Origin: Leishmania mexicana MHOM/GT/2001/U1103
Taxonomy: Eukaryota > Euglenozoa > Kinetoplastea > Trypanosomatida > Trypanosomatidae
Reading direction: 5' to 3'
DNA: 64,000 bases
Assembly: GCF_000234665.1 (NCBI RefSeq)
Contig: NC_018309.1
Location: 300,418-364,417 of the forward strand
Under the pieces are notes generated by a model. That model did not search any database. It was not told where the DNA came from and saw only the letters and a program-made list of their open reading frames with translations. The position numbers and the translations under genes were made by a program. Below are positions 10,450 through 20,382 of the stretch, in pieces. The stretch's first letter is position 1; each line of letters opens with the position of its first letter.

Positions 10450-13400
10450 ATGGGCAACGATTTGTCGACCATGTCGGGTGGGGGCCGCAACCTGGAGGTC
10501 TGGAGTGAAGCACGCGCCAGACGCGTCGAGAGCGAGCTGCCGATCCCGCGCACCGTCCCTCTCGGTCATGGGGACGATCTCGTGCCGCCGGCGCTGCTCC
10601 TGGACGTCGAGATGCGCTCGGCCGCAGACGACGCAAGCAGCACCTCCTCGTTTCGGTCTGCCGTCACGGCGTCGACCTACTCCACTCAGCACTCGGCGAC
10701 TTCAAAGGCAAACCAAAGCCCGGACCGACAGCCCCGGAGGCGTAGCATGTCGACGAGTGATATGGCCACTGCGACAGCCTTGCTGGAAGCCGCGGCGCCG
10801 TCACCGCAGCAGCAGCAGCGACAACTGCAGAAGCGCACGCAGTACTCCATGTACGCTCGGCAGATGCGGCGACGCGGCCGTGACGGGGGCAGGCACGGGT
10901 TGCAGCATCACAACAGCGGCGTGGACTTCATGATCGCCAACGAGTTCTTCAACTGCAGCGACAGCACCCTTGGCAGTGAGGCGGATCTCGCTCACAGCAG
11001 CAGCAGCAGCAGCAGCGGCAGCGATGAGGATGAGGATGACGCAGGAAGGGTGCACCACCGATGCGGCATGGCACCAAGGCAGCCCACCTTGCCGTTCGAC
11101 TCCGGCCGCTGCCCGACCGGCAATGGGCTCTCCGCCCATCCCCCACGGCGTGAGCGGAAGGTGTTGGATGGAGCGCAGGCCCTCATCTCGACTCCTATGG
11201 CGCCTGCCGCCACCTCTGCCGCGTCGTCACCGCACGCGAGGTCGAGCAGCGCGGGCAGGGCAGAGATGCCGACAATGAAAGCCGTCTCCGGCGTGGACGG
11301 CAGTACGGATCCCCTGCCAGCTCTCACCAGCAGCCGCGACAGCAAGTCCTCGGCGGCGAGTGGGACGAAAGGCAGCGCCACGCAGCGGGGCTCGCCTGAC
11401 TCCGCCGCTGCGGTTCTCAGCTCGCACGAGGAAACAAGCTGCAAGGCGGGCAAGAGACAGACGAGCAAGCGGAGAAGTTACCCCGGGGGGCTGTTGGAGC
11501 TGAGGCGTCCGCATCGCACCCGCAGCTCGGCGGCAGCGCCGCGAGCGCCGTCCGCGACAGCCGGAGCGGCGACCACCGTGATCGGTGTAGAGGCGCCAGT
11601 GTCGGGGATAAAGCTCTCCACCACGAAGGAGTCGCTGCACGCCGAAGCGAAGCGGTGGCACACCAGTGGCGACCGTAGCGGCAGCGCGACGCCGGTTCTG
11701 TCGAATGTGAAGCGTGGAGGCCAATGCGACGTTTTCATGCGCGTGTCGTCTTCACCAACGCAGCAGCATCATGCCACCGGCAAGGGTGACAGAGGTAGAC
11801 CTGGCGCGAACAGCAGTGCCGGCCCGCCTCGCTCGTCGGAGTCCCCGACGCACCATCACAGCCATCAAGTGCATCATCATCATCATCACTGCGGTGGGGA
11901 CGATGGCAGCAATACCGTTCCAGAAATGGTGCTGCCCCGCCTTGTAGATACAAAGTATCACCATCGCCAACCCAGGCACGACCGCAGCCTCGGTGGCAAG
12001 CTCGACCTGCACGACGAGAGCCCCAACGACTTCTTCGCCTCGACGCAGCGGAGCGGGCAGTACCGCATGCTTTACGGAATGGACAGCGCAAGTGAGAGCT
12101 CAACCGCCTCCATGCGCGAGGCGGTGTGCATGGCCACCGGCGGCGGTGGGGCGGCGGCGCACTCCTTCGGCAGCCTCTTCGCCGGCTCGCAGGCCGCTTC
12201 GCTATACTCGGCGTCGTCGTCGCCCGGGCAAGCGTGGACAGGTGACTACGCTGACGGCGGAGTGATGGAACTAACCGCCGCGGTGGATCACCACGCGCTG
12301 GACGTGCAGAAACCCTACGACGGTGGCGGCGGCGGTGGCACGCGTGAAGCCAGTCGGCATCACCCTAGGGCTGGACTGCTCTGCAGCGGAAGCGGCGCGG
12401 CCTGCGTGAACAACCCAGGCGCCCTGAACGCGACCTCGCAACCGCAGCAGGCGGATCTTCAGCGCAACATGGAGATGCACTTCCAGCGGAGGACCTACAC
12501 GTCGAAGTCGCCCAGCCTCGTCACCGGCCACCAAGCCGTCTCTGCGGGGCTGGGGAAGAGCCAAGGTACCCGACACTCGCTGATATCTGCGCTGTCGGCC
12601 GGTGCGCCGTGCCGCGACGGAGACGGTCACGCCAGCGTGAGCAGTTGTAGCAGCGGGAATCGCAGTATCAGCCCCGACGTAAGTGTCAGAGAGCTCGTGC
12701 GGTCGTCTCGGGTGAAGCCGCCAGCGAAGGCGGTGTCGCCGCCTCTCCTGCCACAGCCACCCCCGCCACAGACGGCGATGAAGCGGACTAAGACACATAG
12801 CTTCCGAGGACACGGTGCTGGAGCTGGACACACAAACTTGTCCGCCACCGAAGGCGCGGCGGCGTCCGCGGTGTCACCGAAGAGGTACAGCAGCTGCGCT
12901 GGCAGGCGACATCATCACGGCAACGGTAGCAGCAACGGTGGCGACGCTCTGCACGCAACGGCGAGTGTCCTCACCTCGGTACAAGGCAGCGGCAGTGCAT
13001 TGCGGCCGACGCGAGCAGACAGCAAGGACCTCATTCTCCGGCCCGACCGCACCGCCTCTGCACGCCGTCACCGCAGCGGTGGTGGCGATGAAAACGCGCC
13101 GGAAGTCAGTGGCCGTCGTCAGCGGCGCCCGCAGAACCGAAAACTCTCCTCCAGGGCACATTTTGGCTCGTTCAGTTTTAGCAGTGACAGCTTCCTGTAC
13201 GGCAGGGTGCGTGGGCGTCTGACGAAAGCGGCGGCAGCCGCAGTGGCTGCAAACTCGAATAGCATCGAGCGTCGGGGTCACGCGTCGGGATGTGGAAGCA
13301 GCGGCGGCACGCAGGCACACGCGCGTCACCACGTTCACAGTGAAGTCGACTCGGTTGCGCTGGGGGCCTCCCCATCAGCATCATCGCGCAAGGGCGAGGG

Positions 13401-14421
13401 TGAGGGTCGCCATCGCAGCAGAAACACGCAATACCATCATAAGCGCGAAGTGCGTTGTCGGCGCTATCTCAGCAGCGGGTGCGGCAACGAGAGTGAGATA
13501 GGCAGCGTGGTGGCTGACTTGGACGACCTCCTCAGCGCCGATGACAGGGCCCCCTCTGGCAACCTGACGGCGCTTTACCCGCGCTCCGCCTCATCATCGT
13601 TGTCGCTAGCGCCATCGTCCCGAAACAGCAGCACCAACGGCAGCTGCATCAGCAGCGGCTCCGTTCGCGCGCTGCGCAAGAGGGCCGCGAAAGCGCGGGA
13701 CCTGTCGATCAGCTCGTCGGTCGACTCCGAGGCGAGCGGCCGCCTTCATCCACAGAGGACACGGCCACCGCCACTCCAACAGCAGCAACAGCAGCAGTAT
13801 GGGGCAGCTGGTGTGACGGCAACGGCGTCGTCAATGTACCACCTGCCCCTCGTGAGGACGTCAAACAGCAGCGGTGGAGCTGTGGCCGCTAACGGAAGTG
13901 CGAGCAGTGCCGTGACTGGTGGAACGCGCGGCATGAAGCTGCCATCCTTTAAGCCGAGCATGGGCATGGACATCCGAAACAGCCCTGACGCGAACAGCGA
14001 CCGCCCAGCGAGCATCAACTATGTTCTTCAGCCGCTGCGAATCCCGGCGGCGAACGGCTCGGCAACGATGGCGGCGGCGTCACCAGAGATCCACGGCGTA
14101 GCCAAGAGCCACAACACATCCTCTGGCAGTGGCGGCGGTGCGCACCCGCCACAAATGCCGCCAACAAGCTCGCCTCGACTCGCCTGCAGCAAGAGAGACG
14201 GTGGCACCGACTCCTTGATGGTGTCCTTCCTGGACGCCAACGGCCGTGGCGGCGGTTGTAGTGGTGTTGCTGCGTCGTCCTCCGCGGCGTCGCTGTTGGC
14301 AGGGCCATCCCGTGACTCGAGCACGAAGCGACGTCGCCCCACGACTCAGAGCTTCACGCCGTGGTCTGTGGACATGAGTCGTTTCAAGGCGCTGCAAGAG
14401 GCGCAAGAGCCGCCGAGTTAG
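10450..14421 (+). CDS. Large Ser/His/Gly-rich protein with N-myristoylation motif, function unknown
   Basis: 1323 aa, with no recognisable enzyme domain. The N-terminus MGNDLST fits the N-myristoyltransferase consensus (Gly2, Ser6), so membrane attachment of an otherwise soluble protein is likely. The body is low complexity: a Ser run followed by an acidic patch (about 183-199), a His-rich stretch with six consecutive His (about 468-482), Pro-rich (about 756-777) and Gln runs, and many Arg/Ser islands that look like phosphorylation substrates. The last 30 residues (QSFTPWSVDMSRFKALQEAQ) are more ordered and may be a conserved tail. The ATG follows a pyrimidine tract and AG about 72 bases upstream. 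The coding frame is sustained over 4 kb with normal trypanosomatid codon use. Role unknown; a cytoskeletal or signalling scaffold is conceivable. Confidence 0.75.
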   Translation: MGNDLSTMSGGGRNLEVWSEARARRVESELPIPRTVPLGHGDDLVPPALLLDVEMRSAADDASSTSSFRSAVTASTYSTQHSATSKANQSPDRQPRRRSMSTSDMATATALLEAAAPSPQQQQRQLQKRTQYSMYARQMRRRGRDGGRHGLQHHNSGVDFMIANEFFNCSDSTLGSEADLAHSSSSSSSGSDEDEDDAGRVHHRCGMAPRQPTLPFDSGRCPTGNGLSAHPPRRERKVLDGAQALISTPMAPAATSAASSPHARSSSAGRAEMPTMKAVSGVDGSTDPLPALTSSRDSKSSAASGTKGSATQRGSPDSAAAVLSSHEETSCKAGKRQTSKRRSYPGGLLELRRPHRTRSSAAAPRAPSATAGAATTVIGVEAPVSGIKLSTTKESLHAEAKRWHTSGDRSGSATPVLSNVKRGGQCDVFMRVSSSPTQQHHATGKGDRGRPGANSSAGPPRSSESPTHHHSHQVHHHHHHCGGDDGSNTVPEMVLPRLVDTKYHHRQPRHDRSLGGKLDLHDESPNDFFASTQRSGQYRMLYGMDSASESSTASMREAVCMATGGGGAAAHSFGSLFAGSQAASLYSASSSPGQAWTGDYADGGVMELTAAVDHHALDVQKPYDGGGGGGTREASRHHPRAGLLCSGSGAACVNNPGALNATSQPQQADLQRNMEMHFQRRTYTSKSPSLVTGHQAVSAGLGKSQGTRHSLISALSAGAPCRDGDGHASVSSCSSGNRSISPDVSVRELVRSSRVKPPAKAVSPPLLPQPPPPQTAMKRTKTHSFRGHGAGAGHTNLSATEGAAASAVSPKRYSSCAGRRHHHGNGSSNGGDALHATASVLTSVQGSGSALRPTRADSKDLILRPDRTASARRHRSGGGDENAPEVSGRRQRRPQNRKLSSRAHFGSFSFSSDSFLYGRVRGRLTKAAAAAVAANSNSIERRGHASGCGSSGGTQAHARHHVHSEVDSVALGASPSASSRKGEGEGRHRSRNTQYHHKREVRCRRYLSSGCGNESEIGSVVADLDDLLSADDRAPSGNLTALYPRSASSSLSLAPSSRNSSTNGSCISSGSVRALRKRAAKARDLSISSSVDSEASGRLHPQRTRPPPLQQQQQQQYGAAGVTATASSMYHLPLVRTSNSSGGAVAANGSASSAVTGGTRGMKLPSFKPSMGMDIRNSPDANSDRPASINYVLQPLRIPAANGSATMAAASPEIHGVAKSHNTSSGSGGGAHPPQMPPTSSPRLACSKRDGGTDSLMVSFLDANGRGGGCSGVAASSSAASLLAGPSRDSSTKRRRPTTQSFTPWSVDMSRFKALQEAQEPPS

Positions 14422-14577
14422 CGAGAGGTCTACACGCTGCGACGGGGCGAAGAGGGGAGGGGAGCTCACACGTCGGAGCCCTTTGCAGCCATCACAGCGT
14501 TGCGGGTGTTTGATTGGCTGCGTGGAGAGAGAAAAAGTCCCCTGGGAAGCGGTGCCCGGGCACACATAGGCAACCAC

Positions 14578-14705
14578 ATATGTGTATACATAAATCTATA
14601 TATGTATGTATATATATGTATATATGTGTTTATATATGTGTTTATATATGTATATATGTATGGTTATATGCTTATATAATTTATGTTCTCGTTGTTATAT
14701 TCATT
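14578..14705. repeat. AT-rich TATATG-type repeat island
   Basis: About 125 bases of alternating T/A with interspersed G, including two copies of a TGTGTTTATATA unit at 14625-14650, in an otherwise GC-rich region. It lies within about 160 bases of the stop codon of the preceding gene, so it may be part of that gene's 3' UTR. Confidence 0.8.
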
Positions 14706-15713
14706 GTCGCCGTTTCTCTTCTTCTTTTGGCCATGCACTGCCATCTGGATTTCATGGCCGGTGTGCGGGTTGCCGCTACAACGGACGTGGGTGCCTGTGT
14801 ATCTGTGTGTACTTTAATCCCCCACCACCCCCTTTACATGTACGTCGATGATGGACTGTGCCTGCGTGAATGCGTCCAGATCCAGAATAACGATGTAGAG
14901 GAGGATGTGGACTCCATCAACGGGCCTCGCTTGCTCGCTCGCTCCCTCTCCCTCTCTCTCTCTCTCGTGCGGATTCCACAAACAGATGCACACAGAGAGA
15001 CACGCACACACACACACGCACACGTGCGCGTGCACTCGTGTGCGCTAAAACCTTTTTCTAAGGAGGTACAGAGCCAAGACGAATATTTTGAGCAGCACCA
15101 AAGAATGCCAGCGACGCAGATACACACGTACGCATGTGTGTGTGTGTGTGTGTGTGTGTGGAGAGAGGGAGAGCGGGTCAGTCTGAGGATGCGGTGTGCT
15201 ACTTCTCTTGCTTGGTTCTTGCGGTATGGGGGCACGAGAGAAAGGGGGTGGGGCACAGTGCCGCCGTTCATCACCGCTGCTGTTGCGCACGACGCGTCAT
15301 CGCATGTGGGCACATGTTGTTGCCTGTTTCTTTGTGAGTGAGGTGTACGTGAGCACCTAGAAGAGAGAAGGAGAGGTGCATCATCATCTTCTGCTGCTGT
15401 CTGCCAAGCAACCGCGCATGAACAGCCACTGACACAGGCGTGCGCCTCGACGTCTGCACGCGACGTCCACATCATGCCTTGCTTCGTCACTCCTCACTAC
15501 TCCTCCCAAACACCCTTTTGACGTCATACTTTCTCGCTCTTCGGGCGGCCCTCCTCCTCTGCAAGGAGCAAGCTTGAACGCAAGTGTGCGAAAGGGAAAA
15601 CTCTGTGCCTGTGTCTGTGTCTGTGGAAGCTGTCCCCACACATTCCCAGCAGAGCCCCCCACCCTCGGCTGCCCTACGACTGGATCCACGAACGTCACCC
15701 ACAGTAAGCCCCC

Positions 15714-15767
15714 CCTCTCCTCCTCCTCCTCCCCTCTCTCTCTTCCCCCACCCCCTCTGCTATTCAG
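15714..15767 (+). promoter_or_regulatory. Predicted trans-splice signal for the C2HC zinc-finger gene
   Basis: A strong pyrimidine tract (15714-15759, nearly pure C/T) is followed by the first AG at 15766-15767. This leaves a 34-base 5' UTR and fixes the start at the ATG at 15802, excluding the open codons upstream. Confidence 0.6.
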
Positions 15768-15801
15768 CAGTTTGCGTCAGCACGCCTACCGCGCGCGTCT
15801 C

Positions 15802-17721
15802 ATGCCTGCCGGTGCGAACTCGCGAACGCCGGCGACGGACTTCGTCCAGGACTACGCGGCGAAGCGGCAGGCCCAGATGGAGCGGGCACGGCAGCTGCGT
15901 GAGGACCGCCTTCAGCAGCAGCAGCAGCGTCAGCCGTCCCCCAAAAAAAGCGGCGGCGGTGGCGGAACTGCCTACAACTCCTCCCCGGCATACACGGCGG
16001 TGCCCTCCCCCAGTAGCGGCGGTACAACAACGGCGGCGCCGACTTCGCGTCAGCCCCCACCGCCGTCGCTCCACGTGCCGCGCTCCAGCCACGTCACCCC
16101 CGGTCACGGTAGCGCCACCAGCGGCTCCTCGCCTGGGAAGTGCGGGGATGGATGTGTTCTCTACGTCAAAGAACAGGACTTCAAGCAGGCCACGCAGGCC
16201 GGCATCATCACTCCCGACCAGGCGCGACAGCTGTGGGCAATGCTGTCGAACCAGATCATCCGCGTGTGCTCACCGTCAGCGCACGCAAACGCCGTTTCTG
16301 TGAGCAGCCTGCTGGCGCTGTCGAACAACTCCTGCAACTCCTCTGGGCGGGCAGCGGGCGGCCCTCAGTCGGCCGGCGGCAGTGAGTTCGGCGCCAGCAT
16401 TTCATTGGAGTCGCTGCGGACCAGCATCGCGTACTTCAAGCGGGAGCAGCAACGGCTGCACCAGCAGGGCGGTGGCGGTGCAGCCGGCGCAGCCCCCGGT
16501 TCTACCCCCCAGGGTCACCACCCGCTGTCCTCCTCGCCGCCAGCACTCAGTAACACAGCGGGGCAGCCCTTGTCGCAGTCGCGTGGCGCGTCCCAACGTC
16601 AGCTGCAGTACGACGGCACCGACAGCAATGACACCGAGCAGCGAACACTTGGCGCACCGATGCCGCTGCGCGGTGGCGGTGGCGGTGGCGGGGGTCGTCC
16701 AGCTTGGAACTCAGATGTGGAGGTGCATCACGAGGACAACTTCGACGACAAACGTAGCAGCGGCGCGGCGGCGCTCAAGAAGCCGCGGACGGGGAGGACT
16801 AACACGGTGCGGCCGGCTGCCAAAGGTCCCGCCGCACCGCTGTCGCCGGCTTCTGGTGCTAGTGGTGTTTTCGGCACCTCTGCCCAAGGCGGCGGCTACG
16901 GCAACCACGGCGAAGAGGCAGGCAACAACGTGTACATGCCGCCGCAGCCCTCCTCCGGCGTGCCTCGAGGCGCCAAGACTGGTGGCTCAGCTGCTACTGG
17001 TCGGCGCCTCCCTGCAAGCCGTCCGACAGCGCCACCGCCCTCATCGGGCGCACCCGTGAACCTGGATGAAGTGCCCGTCGGCGGCGGCGGCGGTGGCGGC
17101 ATGAATGACTGGGCCAACGCCTACCCACCAGGTATGGTGCCACCGACGAGCATCAGTGGCAACGATGCCATCGCTGCCGAGGCGGCGGCGGCAGCGCAGG
17201 AGCCAATGCAAGAGTGCCGCACCTGTGGCCGCGGATTTCGTATATCGGTGGTTGTGCGGCACGAGGCCCTGTGCCGCAATCAGGCAAACAAACCACGGAA
17301 GGTCTTCAATATGCGCGAGCAGCGACTGGACGGTGTCGAGGGGATCAAGGAGGTACAGCGGACCGTGGCACGGAGCGGTGGTGTTGGCGGCGGTCGCGGT
17401 GTTGGTGGCGGTGGCGGACGCGGCGGTGGCGGCGACGCAGCAGCAGCAGGGGCGGCCAAGGGCAAGCTCCCCAAGTGGAAGGTTCAGCACGAACAGTTCC
17501 AGGCTGCGATGCGAGCGGTTCGCCAGCAAAAGGAGGCTGGAGGCGGCTTCGGCTCCGGGCGGCTGGCACCGCCGCCTGCCCCGATTCCGGAGGAGTACGA
17601 CGATCGCGTCCCGTGCCCTCATTGTGGACGTAAGTTCGCCCAGGAGGTGGCGGCACGGCACATTCCAAAGTGTGCGACGACCATTGCGAAGCCCAAGGGC
17701 ATTCGCCCGATTCGCCGATGA
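15802..17721 (+). CDS. ZC2HC1-type double C2HC zinc-finger protein
   Basis: 639 aa. Two C-x2-C-x11-H-x3-C zinc knuckles sit near the C-terminus: Cys472/Cys475/His487/Cys491 and Cys605/Cys608/His620/Cys624. Each has the CGRxF core typical of the ZC2HC1/FAM164 (zf-C2HC_2) family. The KVFNMREQRLDG segment after the first finger also resembles the spacer of these proteins. The N-terminus (DFVQDYAAKRQAQMERARQLREDR) is a charged helix, and residues 121-151 (VKEQDFKQATQAGIITPDQ and on) form a second ordered block with an ITPDQA-x-LW motif. The rest is Gly/Ser/Pro-rich linker with many Gly runs. Family members are often linked to cilia or centrosomes, so a flagellar role is possible but not shown by the sequence. 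Confidence 0.78.
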   Translation: MPAGANSRTPATDFVQDYAAKRQAQMERARQLREDRLQQQQQRQPSPKKSGGGGGTAYNSSPAYTAVPSPSSGGTTTAAPTSRQPPPPSLHVPRSSHVTPGHGSATSGSSPGKCGDGCVLYVKEQDFKQATQAGIITPDQARQLWAMLSNQIIRVCSPSAHANAVSVSSLLALSNNSCNSSGRAAGGPQSAGGSEFGASISLESLRTSIAYFKREQQRLHQQGGGGAAGAAPGSTPQGHHPLSSSPPALSNTAGQPLSQSRGASQRQLQYDGTDSNDTEQRTLGAPMPLRGGGGGGGGRPAWNSDVEVHHEDNFDDKRSSGAAALKKPRTGRTNTVRPAAKGPAAPLSPASGASGVFGTSAQGGGYGNHGEEAGNNVYMPPQPSSGVPRGAKTGGSAATGRRLPASRPTAPPPSSGAPVNLDEVPVGGGGGGGMNDWANAYPPGMVPPTSISGNDAIAAEAAAAAQEPMQECRTCGRGFRISVVVRHEALCRNQANKPRKVFNMREQRLDGVEGIKEVQRTVARSGGVGGGRGVGGGGGRGGGGDAAAAGAAKGKLPKWKVQHEQFQAAMRAVRQQKEAGGGFGSGRLAPPPAPIPEEYDDRVPCPHCGRKFAQEVAARHIPKCATTIAKPKGIRPIRR

Positions 17722-17822
17722 CGAAGTGGGAAGAAGAAAGGCGTTGGCAAAACGAAAGTCCCGTGAAGGACGACTAGAAACCCCACCCGGCTGCCTCCAG
17801 CACGCCTAACAGGTGTGTACAT

Positions 17823-17856
<34 letters not shown>

Positions 17857-18884
17857 TGGGGGGGATATCATCTGGTGTTTAGGTGCGTGCATGTCATTGT
17901 CTCTCTCCCTCCCCCCTTCTTCCCCCTTTCCCTCTCTGTAAGTGTGTACGTTTGGGGGAGGGGGAGGGTGCGCACTAGAAGCATGGCGGGGATGTCACAC
18001 AGAGGAGGGGGAGGAGGAGATGGCTGGATGAAGAGAGATGGTCGCCGTCGTTGCCCTCCTGCGCTTGTGGGCACTGTGCTCCCTCTCGCGCTCGCGCTCT
18101 CGCACCCCTCCCCTCCCCCCATGTCCGTCTCCGCGGTATGCATTCGACATGCATATCCGTACCACTTGCTCGTTGGCGTTGTTGCTGCGGGGTGGCTGTT
18201 GTTTTTAAGGCCCTTTTCGCCGCGTTAGATATTGCCGTCTTCCTCCTTGTGTACGTGTGTTGGCACTTGAACTGTCTCCGCCGCCGCACTGCTTCACGCG
18301 GCATAACGATGTCCGGGCGGGCGGGCGGGCGGGCGGGGGGAGGAGGCATGGAGGATGGGAAGTGCGCGCTCTCCCGTATGTCGCCTCCTGCCCCCATGCG
18401 TGTGCGCGCAGAGGCATCCGCGGCATGTTTCCAGGTTTCTGCGGCACCACCGCGTTCACTCCGGTAGCGCGCCGGGCTCCTCCCCTTCCCCCATCCCATC
18501 CCATCCTCTCTCTGGCATCCACGCGCACACCCGCAGACATGCACACAGCCCATTGCACTACGCTAATGCCTATGCACATGTGTGCCGTTCTCTGTCGCTC
18601 CCTCCCTCCCTCCCTCCCTCCCTCACTCTGCACCTTCTCCTCCTCCCCAACGCTCACGCATACAAACAACTTACACACACGTACGCTGGCGTCCCTGCCC
18701 CATCGCTTCCCCGCGCTGTCCCGTGATCGTAGCCGTCGCCGCAGACATCGTCGTGGCGGACTGTCGTGGTACTCAGTAGTGTTGCTTGTACTGCTGCTCC
18801 CTCTCTCTCTCTTAGGCACAGAGAATAACTCATGTTTCTCTCCACACACACACATACCATCCTTTATCTTCACCCCCGAGTACT
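17722..18884 (+). other. Intergenic: C2HC gene to small basic protein gene
   Basis: No gene seen. It contains a (TG)n tract (about 17820-17855), a GGGC tandem array (18313-18340) and a CCTC tetranucleotide array (about 18600-18624). A pyrimidine tract at 18796-18813 with AG at 18814-18815 may be the splice acceptor of the next gene. Confidence 0.55.
18313..18340 (+). repeat. GGGC tandem array, G-quadruplex candidate
   Basis: Six successive G-tracts of three or more separated by single C residues, ending in a six-G run, satisfy the classic four-tract quadruplex pattern with minimal loops on the transcribed (+) strand. Confidence 0.8.
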
Positions 18885-19352
18885 ATGCTCCGGCGCTCTC
18901 CGGTTCCGCGTCGCTACCGCACAGCATGGCGTGAGCTGCTCCACCCGCTCCCGGTGTGGGCTCGCAAGCAGCAGTGGCTAAAGCGTGATACCGTCGAGGT
19001 GAACGAGGCCATCCTGCGTGAGCCCTATTACCGCATCAAAACCTTCGCGCAGCCCGCTGCCTTTGTGCCCCCTCGCGTGAGCGAGGGCGCCACCCACGAG
19101 CCAGACACGCAGCAGAGCAGCCGCTATGGCGTGGATCGTCAGCTGCGCGGACCGCGTCGCGCAGTGTCGCCGGAGCGCCTGCAGGAGCTGCGTGAGCAGC
19201 TGCAGTTTGTTGGGTCTGTTGGGCCTAAAGTTCCGCCGGCGGCAGAAGCAGGGCCGGCGTACCAAGACGAGTATGGGACTCGCCTGCGCCCGCGCTACCC
19301 ACAGTCGTGGGATACAGTGCCTCCACACCAGCCCTCGCGCTCTGAGATTTGA
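18885..19352 (+). CDS. Small basic protein with possible mitochondrial presequence, unknown
   Basis: 155 aa. The N-terminus MLRRSPVPRRYRTAWRELLH is Arg-rich and free of acidic residues until the end, as expected of a mitochondrial targeting sequence. The remainder is hydrophilic with no membrane segment: a YRIKTFAQPAAF block near residue 50, a helical SPERLQELREQLQ stretch (about 94-106) and a Pro/Arg-rich tail. The size, basic character and presequence would suit a trypanosomatid-specific mitoribosomal or other mitochondrial accessory protein, but no family is recognised. An upstream ATG at 18832 opens a frame overlapping this start (see findings). Confidence 0.65.
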   Translation: MLRRSPVPRRYRTAWRELLHPLPVWARKQQWLKRDTVEVNEAILREPYYRIKTFAQPAAFVPPRVSEGATHEPDTQQSSRYGVDRQLRGPRRAVSPERLQELREQLQFVGSVGPKVPPAAEAGPAYQDEYGTRLRPRYPQSWDTVPPHQPSRSEI

Positions 19353-20382
19353 GCGTGCGGGAGTGTCCGCCGCCTCTGCGCTTCGGCGGCGGTGGCTGAT
19401 GCGTTGTGGTGGTGGAGGGTGCGAGTGTGCAGCGGACTTGTGCGTGCGTGTACGTGTGTGTCTCCCTCGTATTTCCTCCCCCTCTGTGTGTGCGTGTGTG
19501 TGTGTCTGGTGGCGGGGGGAGGGGGGGATCCGTCACACTTCTCCCCGCGTCAGCGAGAACGAAGAGCAGTGTCAAAGACTGCACTGGTAAGAGGGCTGCC
19601 AGCGCGCCTGCTGAGTGGAGCGGCGGCGCGTGCGCGACGTCGGCAGTGACAGCCGGCGCAACACGCGGCAAGGGGAAAGAAATGATGTGGGGGTGCACGG
19701 TGGTGCCGCTCTCGTGTGTCGCCCGTATGGGCGCCAGATCTGTCTGCCTGCCTGCACCCCCACCCCCACCCCCTCCCGTGTGCGGTGCGCTCGCACGAAC
19801 GCGCCTCGACGGTGATGACTACGTCTCTCCTTCCCCCCCCCCAAACGCCTCTTCCTCTCCTCCTCCTGTCTTTCCGCTCGATGGGCGTCATGACCCCATC
19901 CTTAACACACACACACACACGATGCATACCTGCCCCCCCCCTGACGCGTGGCGAGAGGTACGCCCTACCTCCCCACCCCCTCCACCCCCGCCGCCATTCA
20001 CAGCGCCTCCCATCTCCGCCAGCCGTCCCCCCCCCTCCCCCTGCCTTTTGATATACACACGTGGAGCGCGGCGGAGAGGCGAGGGCTCTGGACGAGACGT
20101 GCACCTGAGCCAGCAAGAGCCTGCATGTGTGTGTGGTGTGAGAAAGAGGAGGAAGCGGTCGTGAGAGCGCCGAGTTTGACGAGGGGGAGGGTCCTCTGCA
20201 CGCTCACGTGGTTCGTGTTGCGCGCACAGACACACAGACAGCCTCCCCCCCCCCTCCCTCCCATACATACATACATACATACACACACTCTGCCCTACAC
20301 ACGTCTCGCCATCGCTTCGCATGTCTTTGGGGCGGTCTCTCTCCCTCTGCTTATCGCTTTTCCGTACCTCTCTCTCTATTCA
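19353..20382 (+). other. Intergenic: upstream of the large Ser-rich gene
   Basis: No separate gene. It has (CA)n at about 19902-19921, several C runs (19829-19839, 19934-19941, 20245-20254), a CATA tetranucleotide array at about 20262-20282 and a pyrimidine tract at 20335-20381. The coding frame of the next gene stays open through much of this stretch but reads as Pro/Thr/His repeats. Confidence 0.55.

Larger units (their letters stand above)
14422..15801 (+). other. Intergenic with an AT-rich island
   Basis: No gene seen. An AT-rich island of TATATG/TGTTTATATA units lies at 14578-14705, followed by CT repeats (14945-14968) and a (TG)n tract (15134-15160). The long frame from 15574 runs into the next gene but its upstream part is a translated pyrimidine tract. 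Confidence 0.6.

Noticed and set aside
14514..15341. 275-codon plus-strand frame after the myristoylated protein
   Set aside because: It translates the AT-rich island into a Tyr/Ile/Val/Cys repeat and then TG/CA microsatellites.
15574..15801. Extension of the C2HC protein upstream
   Set aside because: The extra codons cover a pure pyrimidine tract and a strong splice acceptor at 15767.
19948..20382. Extension of the 1835-aa protein upstream in the open frame
   Set aside because: Only a GTG begins it, and the added residues are translated C, CATA and CT repeats.
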